Assembly: GCA_964019135.1 (NCBI GenBank)
Contig: OZ025249.1
Span: forward strand, 36,035,759 to 36,099,758
Length of the DNA: 64,000 bases
Direction: 5' to 3'
From: Arenicola marina
Taxonomy: Eukaryota; Annelida; Polychaeta; Arenicolidae
Positions 34,670 through 49,800 of the stretch are shown one piece after another. Under the pieces are notes generated by a model. That model saw only the letters and a list, made by a program, of their open reading frames with translations, ran no database searches and had not been told where the DNA came from. The position numbers and the translations under genes were made by a program. Every line of letters starts with the position of its first letter. The first letter of the stretch is position 1.

Positions 34670-35949
34670 ATTTCCTCTCACCAAGCCTCTCACCAAGCCT
34701 CTCACCAAGCCTCTCACCAAGCCTCCTCTCATCAAGCCTCTCACCAAGCCTCTCACCAAGCCTCTCACCAAGCCTCTCACCAAGCCTCTCACCATACCTC
34801 TCACCAAGCCTCTCACCAAGCCTCTCACCAAGCCTCTCACCAAGCCTCTCACCAAGCCTCTCACCAAGCCTCTCACCAAGCCTTTCACCAAGCCTCTCAC
34901 CATACCTCTCACCAAGCCTCTCACCAAGCCTCTCACCAAGCCTCTCACCAAGCCTCTCACCAAGCCTTTCACCAAGCCTCTCACCAAGCCTCCTCTCACC
35001 AAGCCTCTCACCAAGCCTCTCACCAAGCCTCTCACCAAGCCTCTCACCAAGCCTCTCACCAAGCCTCTCACCAAGCCTCTCACCAAGCCTCTCACCAAGC
35101 CTCTCACCAAGCCGCTCACCAAGCCTCTCACCAAGCCTCTCACCAAGCCTCTCACCAAGCCTTTCACCAAGCCTCTCACCAAGCCTCTCACCAAGCCTCT
35201 CACCAAGCCTCTCACCAAGCCTCCTCTCACCAAGCCTCTCACCAAGCCTCTCACCAAGCCTCTCACCAAGCCTCTCACCAAGCCTCTCACCAAGCCTCTC
35301 ACCATACCTCTCACCAAGCCTCTCACCAAGCCTCTCACCAAGCCTCTCACCAAGCCTCTCACCAAGCCTCTCACCAAGCCTCTCACCAAGCCTCTCACCA
35401 AGCCTCCTCTCACCAAGCCTCTCACCAAGCCTCTCACCAAGCCTCTCACCAAGCCTCTCACCAAGCCTCTCACCAAGCCTCCTCTCACCAAGCCTCTCAC
35501 CAAGCCTCTCACCAAGCCTCTCACCAAGCCTCTCAACAAGCCTCTCACCAAGCCTCTCACCAAGCCTCCTCTCACCAAGCCTCTCACCAAGCCTCTCACC
35601 AAGCCTTTCACCAAGCCTCTCACCAAGCCTCTCACCAAGCCTTTCACCAAGCCTCCTCTCACCAAGCCTCTCACCAAGCCTCTCACCAAGCCTCTCACTA
35701 AGCCTCTCACCAAGCCCCCTCTCACCAAGCCTCCTCTCACCAAGCCTCTCACCAAGCCTCTCACCAAGCCTCTCACCAAGCCTCTCACCAAGCCTCTCAC
35801 CATACCTCTCACCAAGCCTCTCACCAAGCCTCTCACCAAGCCTCTCACCAAGCCTTTCACCAAGCCTTTCACCAAGCCTCTCACCAAGCCTCTCACCAAG
35901 CCTCTCACCAAGCCTCTCACCAAGCCTCTCACCAAGCCTCTCACCAAGA
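34670..35949. repeat. 12-bp minisatellite, unit CACCAAGCCTCT, ~105 copies
   Basis: A 1.28-kb array of CACCAAGCCTCT. Recurrent variants are CACCATACCTCT, CACCAAGCCTTT and a 15-bp form with an extra CCT (at least eight places, for example about 34722, 34990 and 35402). No 1- or 2-base indel was seen, so a minus-strand frame of 452 codons (Arg-Gly-Leu-Val repeats) stays open from end to end. All phases of the unit are stop-free, so openness alone is not coding evidence. Confidence 0.97.
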
Positions 35950-36584
35950 CCTCCCCACCTGCTGGCATGAGGATCTGCGTTTTCAAGCTGTCACTTTGTC
36001 AATCTTCCTTAACCGCCTTAAGGAGACTTTTCACAACAAACTGGTGTGCCTTAAATGGGACTATCCGATGTCTCACAATCAAGGGGAGCAACTTGAAACT
36101 AACTTGAATCTAAGTTCTAACGGCGAATTAATTAAATGCTAGATACAGTGACGCTAATCGATTTGTTCCGTCCCGCTGCGGCCGGCAGCCGGGGTGCTGG
36201 TAGTGGTGCTCTTAAACATATTATAATAAATACGGTTTGAAGTAAATTTGTCAACAAAAATGCAGATGCTGAATAAAATTGTGATTAATTTCGAAACCGT
36301 AGGAAAAACAAAACAGTAAGGACACACCCGACCTATTCGATAGCGGAATCAGCCAAGGACGTCGAACACCTTGGTGTTTGTTTGGGGATCGGTACTCGGT
36401 ATCACGTGATGGGATGAGGCTCCGTTTCAATATGTAGCCGATGACGCGGGCATGCCTTCATGATAAGCCGGAGTCATAGCGCACGTTCGGAGCCATCCAG
36501 CACCCAGAGCCACAGAGGAGCTTAACCCTCATATATGCAGCTGTATATAGCCATGCGTAGCCATTGCTCCATGTATACACTATC
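35950..36584. other. Unique sequence between the 12-bp and 24-bp arrays
   Basis: About 630 bp of unique DNA with no recognised exon, RNA or transposon end. It is the left flank of the giant array and a candidate single-copy anchor. Confidence 0.6.
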
Positions 36585-36742
36585 CCAATACAGACACACA
36601 GGCACACATGCGGGCCCACACACAGGCACACATACAGGCACACATGCCGGCCCACACACAGGCACACATGTCGGCCTACACACAGGCACACATGCCGGCC
36701 CACACACAGGCACACATGCCGGCCTACACACAGGCACACATG

Positions 36743-37072
36743 CCGGCCCACACACACACACATGCCGGCCCACACACAGGCACACATGCCGGCCCACACA
36801 CAGGCACACATGCCGGCCCACACACAGGCACACATGCCGGCCTACACACAGGCACACATGCCGGCCTACACACAGGCACACATGCCGGCCCACACACAGG
36901 CACACATGCCGGCCTACACACAGGCACACATGCCGGCCCACACACACACACATGCCGGCCTACACACAGGCACACATGCCGGCCCACACACAGGCACACA
37001 TGCCGGCCCACACACAGGCACACATGCCGGCCTACACACAGGCACACATGCCGGCCCACACACACACACATG
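36743..37072. repeat. Three 22-bp shortened monomers at the array's left edge
   Basis: Monomers at 36743-36764, 36933-36954 and 37051-37072 replace CACAGGCACA with pure CA repeats and lose 2 bp. They are separated by seven and four full units. Each changes the reading phase. Copies from here to about 37,100 all carry G at position 16, and the first A form appears at about 37,110. Confidence 0.9.
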
Positions 37073-39160
37073 CCGGCCCACACACAGGCACACATGCCGG
37101 CCCACACACAGACACACATGCCGGCCTACACACAGGCACACATGCCGGCCCACACACAGGCACACATGCCGGCCTACACACAGACACACATGCCGGCCCA
37201 CACACAGGCACACATGCCGGCCCACACATAGGCACACATGCCGGCCTACACACAGGCACACATGCCGGCCCACACACAGACACACATGCCGGCCTACACA
37301 CAGGCACACATGCCGGCCCACACACAGGCACACATGCCGGCCCACACACAGGCACACATGCCGGCCTACACACAGGCACACATGCCGGCCTACACACAGG
37401 CACACATGCCGGCCTACACACAGGCACACATGCCGGCCCACACACAGGCACACATGCCGGCCCACACACAGGCACACATGCCGGCCTACACACAGGCACA
37501 CATGCCGGCCTACACACAGGCACACATGCCGGCCTACACACAGGCACACATGCCGGCCCACACACAGACACACATGCCGGCCCACACACAGGCACACATG
37601 CCGGCCCACACACAGGCACACATGCCGGCCCACACACAGGCACACATGCCGGCCTACACACAGGCACACATGCCGGCCCACACACAGACACACATGCCGG
37701 CCCACACACAGACACACATGCCGGCCCACACACAGGCACACATGCCGGCCCACACACAGACACACATGCCGGCCCACACACAGACACACATGCCGGCCCA
37801 CACACAGGCACACATGCCGGCCCACACACAGGCACACATGCCGGCCCACACACAGACACACATGCCGGCCCACACACAGACACACATGCCGGCCCACACA
37901 CAGGCACACATGCCGGCCCACACACAGACACACACGCCGGCCCACACACAGACACATATGCCGGCCCACACACAGGCACACATGCCGGCCCACACACAGA
38001 CACACATGCCGGCCCACACACAGGCACACATGCCGGCCCACACACAGACACACATGCCGGCCCACACACAGACACACATGCCGGCCTACACACAGGCACA
38101 CATGCCGGCCTACACACAGACATACATGCCGGCCCACACACAGGCACACATGCCGGCCCACACACAGGCACACATGCCGGCCTACACAGAGGCACACATG
38201 CCGGCCCACACACAGGCACACATGTCGGCCTACACACAGGCACACATGCCGGCCCACACACAGGCACACATGCCGGCCCACACACAGACACACACGCCGG
38301 CCCACACACAGGCACACATGTCGGCCTACACACAGGCACACATGCCGGCCCACACACAGGCACACATGCCGGCCCACACACAGACACACATGCCGGCCCA
38401 CACACAGGCACACATGCCGGCCCACACACAGGCACACATGCCGGCCCACACACAGGCACACATGCCGGCCTACACACAGGCACACATGCCGGCCCACACA
38501 CAGACACACATGCCGGCCCACACACAGACACACATGCCGACCCACACACAGACACACATGCCGGCCCACACACAGGCACACATGCCGGCCCACACACAGA
38601 CACACATGCCGGCCTACACACAGGCACACATGCCGGCCTACACACAGGCACACATGCCGGCCCACACACAGACACACATGCCGGCCCACACACAGGCACA
38701 CATGCCGGCCCACACACAGGCACACATACAGGCACACATGCCGGCCCACACACAGACACACATGCCGGCCTACACACAGACACACATGCCGGCCTACACA
38801 CAGGCACACATGCCGGCCTACACACAGGCACACATGCCGGCCTACACACAGGCACACATGCCGGCCTACACACAGGCACACATGCCGGCCCACACACAGA
38901 CACACATGCCGGCCCACACACAGGCACACATGCCGGCCCACACACAGGCACACATGCCGGCCCACACACAGGCACACATGCCGGCCTACACACAGGCACA
39001 CATGCCGGCCCACACACAGACACACATGCCGGCCCACACACAGACACACATGCCGGCCCACACACAGACACACATGCCGGCCCACACACAGGCACACATG
39101 CCGGCCCACACACAGGCACACATGCCGGCCCACACACAGACACACATGCCGGCCCACACA

Positions 39161-42100
39161 TAGGCACACATGCCGGCCTACACACAGGCACACATGCCGG
39201 CCCACACATAGGCACACATGCCGGCCTAAACACAGGCACACATGCCGGCCCACACACAGACACACATGCCGGCCCACACACAGACACACATGCCGGCCCA
39301 CACACAGGCACACATGCCGGCCCACACACAGGCACACATGCCGGCCCACACACAGACACACATGCCGGCCCACACACAGACACACATGCCGGCCCACACA
39401 CAGGCACACATGCCGGCCCACACACAGACACACGCCGGCCCACACACAGACACATATGCCGGCCCACACACAGGCACACATGCCGGCCCACACACAGACA
39501 CACATGCCGGCCCACACACAGGCACACATGCCGGCCCACACACAGACACACATGCCGGCCCACACACAGACACACATGCCGGCCTACACACAGGCACACA
39601 TGTCGGCCTACACACAGACACACATGCCGGCCCACACACAGACACACATGCCGGCCCACACACAGACACACATGCCGGCCTACACACAGGCACACATGCC
39701 GGCCTACACACAGACATACATGCCGGCCCACACACAGGCACACATGCCGGCCCACACACAGGCACACATGCCGGCCTACACACAGGCACACATGCCGGCC
39801 CACACACAGGCACACATGTCGGCCTACACACAGGCACACATGCCGGCCCACACACAGACACACACGCCGGCCCACACACAGACACATATGCCGGCCCACA
39901 CACAGGCACACATGCCAGCCCACACACAGGCACACATGCCGGCCCACACACAGACACACATGCCGGCCCACACACAGGCACACATGCCGGCCCACACACA
40001 GGCACACATGCCGGCCCACACACAGGCACACATGCCGGCCTACACACAGGCACACATGCCGGCCTACACACAGGCACAGATGCCGGCCTACACACAGGCA
40101 CACATGCCGGCCCACACACAGACACACATGCCGGCCCACACACAGGCACACATGCCGGCCCACACACAGGCACACATGCCGGCCCACACACAGGCACACA
40201 TGCCGGCCTACACACAGGCACACATGCCGGCCCACACACAGACACACATGCCGGCCCACACACAGACACACATGCCGGCCCACACACAGACACACATGCC
40301 GGCCCACACACAGGCACACATGCCGGCCCACACACAGGCACACATGCCGGCCCACACACAGACACACATGCCGGCCCACACACAGACACACATGCCGGCC
40401 CACACACAGGCACACATGCCGGCCCACACACAGGCACACATACCGGCCCACACACAGACACACATGCCGGCCCACACACAGACACACATGCCGGCCCACA
40501 CACAGGCACACATACCGGCCCACACACAGACACACATGCCGGCCCACACACAGGCACACATGCCGGCCCACACACAGGCACACATACCGGCCCACACACA
40601 GACACACATGCCGGCCCACACACAGACACACATGCCGGCCCACACACAGGCACACATGCCGGCCCACACACAGGCACACATGCCGGCCCACACACAGGCA
40701 CACATGCCGGCCCACACACAGACACACATGCCGGCCCACAGACAGGCACACATGCCGGCCCACACACAGGCACACATGCCGGCCCACACACAGACACACA
40801 TGCCGGCCCACACACAGGCACACATGCCGGCCCACACACAGGCACACATACCGGCCCACACACAGGCACACATGCCGGCCCACACACAGACACACATGCC
40901 GGCCCACAGACAGGCACACATGCCGGCCCACACACAGGCACACATGCCGGCCCACACACAGGTACACATGCCGGCCCACACACAGACACACATGCCGGCC
41001 CACACACAGACACACATGCCGGCCCACACACAGGCACACATGCCGGCCTACACACAGGCACACATGCCGGCCCACACACACACACACATGCCGGCCCACA
41101 CACAGACACACATGCCGGCCCACACACAGGCACACATGCCGGCCCACACACAGGCACACATGCCGGCCCACACACAGGCACACATGCCGGCCCACACACA
41201 GGCACACATGCCGGCCCACACACAGGCACACATGCCGGCCCACACATAGGCACACATGCCGGCCTACACACAGGCACACATGCCGGCCCACACATAGGCA
41301 CACATGCCGGCCTAAACACAGGCACACATGCCGGCCCACACACAGACACACATGCCGGCCCACACACAGACACACATGCCGGCCCACACACAGGCACACA
41401 TGCCGGCCCACACACAGGCACACATGCCCGCCCACACACAGACACACATGCCGGCCCACACACAGACACACATGCCGGCCCACACACAGGCACACATGCC
41501 GGCCCACACACAGACACACACGCCGGCCCACACACAGACACATATGCCGGCCCACACACAGGCACACATGCCGGCCCACACACAGACACACATGCCGGCC
41601 CACACACAGGCACACATGCCGGCCCACACACAGACACACATGCCGGCCCACACACAGACACACATGCCGGCCTACACACAGGCACACATGTCGGCCTACA
41701 CACAGACACACATGCCGGCCCACACACAGACACACATGCCGGCCCACACACAGACACACATGCCGGCCTACACACAGGCACACATGCCGGCCTACACACA
41801 GACATACATGCCGGCCCACACACAGGCACACATGCCGGCCCACACACAGGCACACATGCCGGCCTACACACAGGCACACATGCCGGCCCACACACAGGCA
41901 CACATGTCGGCCTACACACAGGCACACATGCCGGCCCACACACAGGCACACATGCCGGCCCACACACAGACACACACGCCGGCCCACACACAGACACATA
42001 TGCCGGCCCACACACAGGCACACATGCCAGCCCACACACAGGCACACATGCCGGCCCACACACAGACACACATGCCGGCCCACACACAGGCACACATGCC

Positions 42101-42300
42101 GGCCCACACACAGGCACACATGCCGGCCCACACACAGGCACACATGCCGGCCTACACACAGGCACACATGCCGGCCCACACACAGACACACATGCCGGCC
42201 CACACACAGACACACATGCCGGCCCACACACAGACACACATGCCGGCCCACACACAGGCACACATGCCGGCCCACACACAGACACACATGCCGGCCTACA
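39161..42300. repeat. Block duplication inside the 24-bp array, offset ~2.09 kb
   Basis: Rare tags recur in the same order: CACATAGGCAC at about 39158 and 41244, GCCTAAACAC at about 39227 and 41311, CACATATGCC at 39451 and 41539, GACATACATG at about 39712 and 41802, and CATGCCAGCC at about 39911 and 42021. The offset moves from about 2,086 to 2,110 bp as single bases or whole units are gained or lost. This marks a duplicated block of at least about 0.9 kb within the array. Confidence 0.85.
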
Positions 42301-45300
42301 CACAGGCACACATGCCGGCCTACACACAGGCACACATGCCGGCCCACACACAGACACACATGCCGGCCCACACACAGGCACACATGCCGGCCCACACACA
42401 GGCACACATACAGGCACACATGCCGGCCCACACACAGGCACACATGCCGGCCCACACACAGACACACATGCCGGCCTACACACAGACACACATGCCGGCC
42501 CACACACAGACACACATGCCGGCACACATGCCGGCCCACACACAGACGCACATGCCGGCCTACACACAGACACACATGCCGGCACACATGCCGGCCCACA
42601 CACAGGCACACATGCCGGCCTACACACAGACACACATGCCGGCCTACACACAGACACACATGCCGGCCCACACACAGGCACACATGCCGGCCCACACACA
42701 GGCACACATGCTGGCCCACACACAGACACACATGCCGGCCTACACACAGGCACACATGCCGGCCTACACACAGACACACATGCCGGCCCACACACAGGCA
42801 CACATGCCGGCCCACACACAGGCACACATGCCGGCCCACACACAGACACACATGCCGGCCCACACACAGGCACACATGCCGGCCCACACACAGACACACA
42901 TGCCGGCCTACACACAGGCACACATGCCGGCCCACACACAGGCACACATGCCGGCCCACACACAGGCACACATGCCGGCCCACACACAGACACACATGCC
43001 GGCCCACACACAGGCACACATGCCGGCCTACACACAGGCACACATGCCGGCCCACACACAGACACACATGCCGGCCTACACACAGGCACACATGCCGGCC
43101 TACACACAGACACACATGCCGGCACACACACAGACACACATGCCGGCCTACACACAGGCACACATGCCGGCCCACACACAGGCACACATGCCGGCCCACA
43201 CACAGACACACATGCCGGCCTACACACAGGCACACATGCCGGCCCACACACAGGCACACATGCCGGCCCACACACAGACACACATGCCGGCCTACACACA
43301 GGCACACATGCCGGCCCACACACAGACACACATGCCGGCACACACACAGACACACATGCCGGCCTACACACAGGCACACATGTCGGCCTACACACAGGCA
43401 CACATGCCGGCCCACACACAGGCACACATGCCGGCACACACACAGACACACATGCCGGCCCACACACAGACACACATGCCGGCCCACACACAGGCACACA
43501 TGCCGGCCTACACACAGGCACACATGCCGGCCCACACACAGACACACATGCCGGCCCACACACAGACACACATGCCGGCCCACACACAGACACACATGCC
43601 GGCCTACACACAGGCACACATGCCGGCCTACACACAGACACACATGCCGGCACACACACAGACACACATGCCGGCCTACACACAGGCACACATGCCGGCC
43701 CACACACAGGCACACATGCCGGCCCACACACAGACACACATGCCGGCCTACACACAGGCACACATGCCGGCCCAAACACAGGCACACATGCCGGCCCACA
43801 CACAGACACACATGCCGGCCTACACACAGGCACACATGCCGGCCCACACACAGGCACACATGCCGGCCCACACACAGGCACACATGCCGGCCCACACACA
43901 GGCACACATGCCGGCCCACACACAGACACACATGCCGCCCACACACAGGCACACATGCCGGCACACATGCCGGCCCACACACAGGCACACATGCCGGCCC
44001 ACACACAGACACACATGCCGGCCCACACACAGGCACACATGCCGGCCCACACACAGGCACACATGCCGGCCCACACACAGACACACATGCCGCCCACACA
44101 CAGGCACACATGCCGGCACACATGCCGGCCCACACACAGGCACACATGCCGGCCTACACACAGACACACATGCCGGCCTACACACAGACACACATGCCGG
44201 CCCACACACAGGCACACATGCCGGCCCACACACAGGCACACATGCCGGCCCACACACAGGCACACATGCCGGCCTACACACAGACACACATGCCGGCCTA
44301 CACACAGACACACATGCCGGCCTACACACAGACACACATGCCGGCCCACACACAGGCACACATGCCGGCCCACACACAGGCACACATGCCGGCCTACACA
44401 CAGACACACATGCCGGCCTACACACAGACACACATGCCGGCCCACACACAGGCACACATGCCGGCCCACACACAGGCACACATGCCGGCCTACACACAGA
44501 CACACATGCCGGCCCACACACAGACACACATGCCGGCCCACACACAGACGCACATGCCGGCCCACACACAGGCACACATGCCGGCCTACACACAGGCACA
44601 CATGCCGGCCCACACACAGGCACACATGCCGGCCCACACACAGGCACACATGCCGGCCCACACATAGACACACATGCCGGCCCACACACAGACACACATG
44701 CCGGCCCACACACAGACACACATGCCGGCCTACACACAGACACACATGCCGGCCCACACACAGGCACACATGCCGGCCTACACACAGACACACATGCCGG
44801 CCCACACACAGACACACATGCCGGCCCACACACAGACACACATGCCGGCCTACACACAGACACACATGCCGGCCCACACACAGGCACACATGCCGGCCTA
44901 CACACAGACGCACATGCCGGCCCACACACAGACACACATGCCGGCCCACACACAGGCACACATGCCGGCCTACACACAGACACACATGCCGGCCCACACA
45001 CAGACGCACATGCCGGCCTACACACAGACACACATGCCGGCCTACACACAGACACACATGCCGGCCCACACACAGACACACATGCCGGCCCACACACAGA
45101 CACACATGCCGGCCCACACACAGACACACATGCCGGCCTACACACAGACACACATGCCGGCCCACACACAGGCACACATGCCGGCCTACACACAGACACA
45201 CATGCCGGCCCACACACAGACACACATGCCGGCCCACACACAGACACACATGCCGGCCCACACACAGGCACACATGCCGGCCCACACACAGACACACATG

Positions 45301-46582
45301 CCGGCCCACACACAGGCACACATGCCGGCCCACACACCGACACACATGCCGGCCTACACACAGGCACACATGCCGGCCCACACACAGACACACATGCCGG
45401 CCCACACACAGGCACACATGCCGGCCTACACACAGACACACATGCCGCCCACACACAGACACACATGCCGGCCCACACACAGACACACATGCCGGCCTAC
45501 ACACAGACACACATGCCGGCCTACACACAGGCACACATGCCGGCCCACACACAGGCACACATGCCGGCCCACACACAGACACACATGCCGGCCCACACAC
45601 AGGCACACATGCCGGCCTACACACAGGCACACATGCCGGCCTACACACAGACACACATGCCGCCCACACACAGACACACATGCCGGCCCACACACAGACA
45701 CACATGCCGCCCACACACAGACACACATGCCGGCCCACACACAGACACACATGCCGGCCCACACACAGGCACACATGCCGGCCTACACACAGACACACAT
45801 GCCGGCCCACACACAGGCACACATGCCGGCCTACACACAGGCACACATGCCGGCCCACACACAGGCACACATGCCGGCCTACACACAGACACACATGCCG
45901 GCCTACACACAGGCACACATGCCGGCCCACACACAGGCACACATGCCGGCCCACACACAGACACACATGCCGGCCTACACACAGACACACATGCCGCCCA
46001 CACACAGACACACATGCCGGCCCACACACAGACACACATGCCGGCCTACACACAGACACACATGCCGCCCACACACAGACACACATGCCGGCCCACACAC
46101 AGGCACACATGCCGGCCCACACACAGACACACATGCCGCCCACACACAGACACACATGCCGGCCCACACACAGACACACATGCCGGCCTACACACAGACA
46201 CACATGCCGGCCCACACACAGGCACACATGCCGGCCCACACACAGGCACACATGCCGCCCTACACACAGGCACACATGCCGGCCCACACACAGGCACACA
46301 TGCCGGCCCACACACAGACACACATGCCGGCCTACACACAGACACACATGCCGGCCCACACACAGACACACATGCCGGCCCACACACAGACACACATGCC
46401 GGCCCACACACAGGCACACATGCCGGCCCACACACAGGCACACATGCCGGCCTACACACAGACACACATGCCGGCCCACACACAGACGCACATGCCGGCA
46501 CACATGCCGGCCCACACACAGACACACATGCCGGCCTACACACAGACACACATGCCGGCCCACACACAGGCACACATGCCGG

Positions 46583-46870
46583 CCTACACACAGGCACACA
46601 TACAGGCCTACACACAGCCACACATGCCGGCCCACACACAGCCACACATGCCGGCCCACACACAGACACACATGCCGGCCCACACACAGGCACACATGCC
46701 GGCTCACACACAGACACACATGCCGGCCCACACACAGGCACACATGCCGGCCCACACACAGGCACACATGCCGCCCCACACACAGGCACACATGCCGGCC
46801 CACACACAGGCACACATGCCGGCCCACACACAGGCACACATGCCGGCCCACACACAGACACACATGCCGG
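46583..46870. repeat. Tagged block copied at 4 places in the 24-bp array
   Basis: The rare ATACAGGCCTACACACAGCC tag occurs at about 46600, 48626, 55741 and 56591. At 46.6, 55.7 and 56.6 kb it is followed by the same order of rare forms (CAGCCACAC, GGCTCACAC, CCGCCCCAC), so about 290 bp were copied as a unit. The 48.6-kb copy diverges soon after the tag. Confidence 0.85.
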
Positions 46871-49800
46871 CCCACACACAGACACACATGCCGGCCTACA
46901 CACAGACGCACATGCCGGCACACATGCCGGCCCACACACAGGCACACATGCCGGCCTACACACAGACACACATGCCGGCCCACACACAGACACACATGCC
47001 GGCCCACACACAGGCACACATGCCGGCCCACACACAGACGCACATGCCGGCCTACACACAGGCACACATGCCGGCCCACACACAGGCACACATGCCGGCC
47101 CACACACAGGTACACATGCCGGCCCACACACAGACACACATGCCGGCCTACACACAGACACACATGCCGCCCACACACAGGCACACATGCCGGCACACAT
47201 GCCGGCCCACACACAGACACACATGCCGGCCCACACACAGGCACACATGCCGGCACACATGCCGGCCCACACACAGGCACACATGCCGGCCCACACACAG
47301 GCACACATGCCGGCACACACACAGGCACACATGCCGGCCCACACACAGGCACACATGCCGGCCCACACACAGACACACATGCCGGCCCACACACAGGCAC
47401 ACATGCCGGCCCACACACAGGCACACATGCCGGCCCACACACAGACACACATGCCGCCCACACACAGGCACACATGCCGGCACACATGCCGGCCCACACA
47501 CAGACGCACATGCCGGCCCACACACAGGCACACATGCCGGCCCACACACAGGCACACATGCCGGCCCACACACAGACACACATGCCGGCCCACACACACA
47601 CACACATGCCGGCCCACACACAGACACACATGCCGGCCCACACACAGGCACACATGCCGGCCCACACACAGACACACATGCCGGCCCACACACAGACACA
47701 CATGCCGGCCCACACACAGGCACACATGCCGGCCCACACACAGGCACACATGCCGGCCCACACACAGGCACACATGCCGGCCCACACACAGACACACATG
47801 CCGGCCCACACACAGACACACATGCCGGCCCACACACAGGCACACATGCCGGCCCACACACAGGCACACATGCCGGCCCACACACAGACGCACATGCCGG
47901 CCTACACACAGACACACATGCCGGCCCACACACAGGCACACATGCCGGCACACACACAGACACACATGCCGGCCTACACACAGACACACATGCCGGCCTA
48001 CACACAGACACACATGCCGGCCCACACACAGGCACACATGCCGGCCCACACACAGGCACACTTGCCGGCCTACACACAGGCACACATGCCGGCCTACACA
48101 CAGACACACATGCCGGCCTACACACAGACACACATGCCGGCCCACACACAGGCACACATGCCGGCCCACACACAGGCACACATGCCGGCCCACACACAGA
48201 CACACATGCCGGCCCACACACAGGCACACATGCCGGCCCACACACAGGCACACATGCCGGCCCACACACAGACACACATGCCGGCCCACACACAGACACA
48301 CATGCCGGCCCACACACAGGCACACATGCCGGCTCACACACAGACACACATGCCGGCCCACACACAGACACACATGCCGGCCCACACACAGACACACATG
48401 CCGGCCTACACACAGGCACACATGCCGGCCCACACACAGGCACACATGCCGGCCCACACACAGACGCACATGCCGGCACACATGCCGGCCCACACACAGG
48501 CACACATGCCGGCCCACACACAGACACACATGCCGGCCCACACACAGACACACATGCCGGCCCACACACAGACGCACATGCCGGCCCACACACAGGCACA
48601 CATGGCGGCCTACACACAGGCACACATACAGGCCTACACACAGCCACACATGCCGGCCCACACACAGCCACACATGCCGGCCCACACACAGACACACATG
48701 CCGGCCCACACACAGGCACACATGCCGGCCCACACACAGACACACATGCCGGCCTACACACAGGGACACATGCCGGCCTACACACAGACACACATGCCGG
48801 CCTACACACAGGCACACATGCCGGCCTACACACAGGCACACATGCCGGCCCACACACAGACACACATGCCGGCCCACACACAGACACACATGCCGGCCTA
48901 CACACAGGCACACATGCCGGCCTACACACAGGCACACATGCCGGCCCACACACAGGCACACATGCCGGCCCACACACAGACACACATGCCGGCCCACACA
49001 CAGGCACACATGCCGGCCCACACACAGGCACACATGCCGGCCCACACACAGACACACATGCCGGCCTACACACAGGCACACATGCCGGCCCACACACAGA
49101 CACATATGCCGGCCTACACACAGACACACATGCCGGCCCACACACAGGCACACATGCCGGCCCACACACAGACGCACATGCCGGCCCACACACAGGCACA
49201 CATGCCGGCCCACACACAGGCACACATGCCGGCCCACACACAGGCACACATGCCGGCCCACACACAGACACACATGCCGGCCCACACACACACACACATG
49301 CCGGCCCACACACAGACACACATGCCGGCCCACACACAGGCACACATGCCGGCCCACACACAGACACACATGCCGGCCCACACACAGACACACATGCCGG
49401 CCCACACACAGGCACACATGCCGGCCCACACACAGGCACACATGCCGGCCCACACACAGGCACACATGCCGGCCCACACACAGACACACATGCCGGCCCA
49501 CACACAGACACACATGCCGGCCCACACACAGGCACACATGCCGGCCCACACACAGGCACACATGCCGGCCCACACACAGGCACACATGCCGGCCCACACA
49601 CAGACGCACATGCCGGCACACATGCCGGCCCACACACAGGCACACATGCCGGCCCACACACAGACACACATGCCGGCCCACACACAGGCACACATGCCGG
49701 CCCACACACAGGCACACATGCCGGCCCACACACAGACGCACATGCCGGCCTACACACAGACACACATGCCGGCCCACACACAGGCACACATGCCGGCCCA

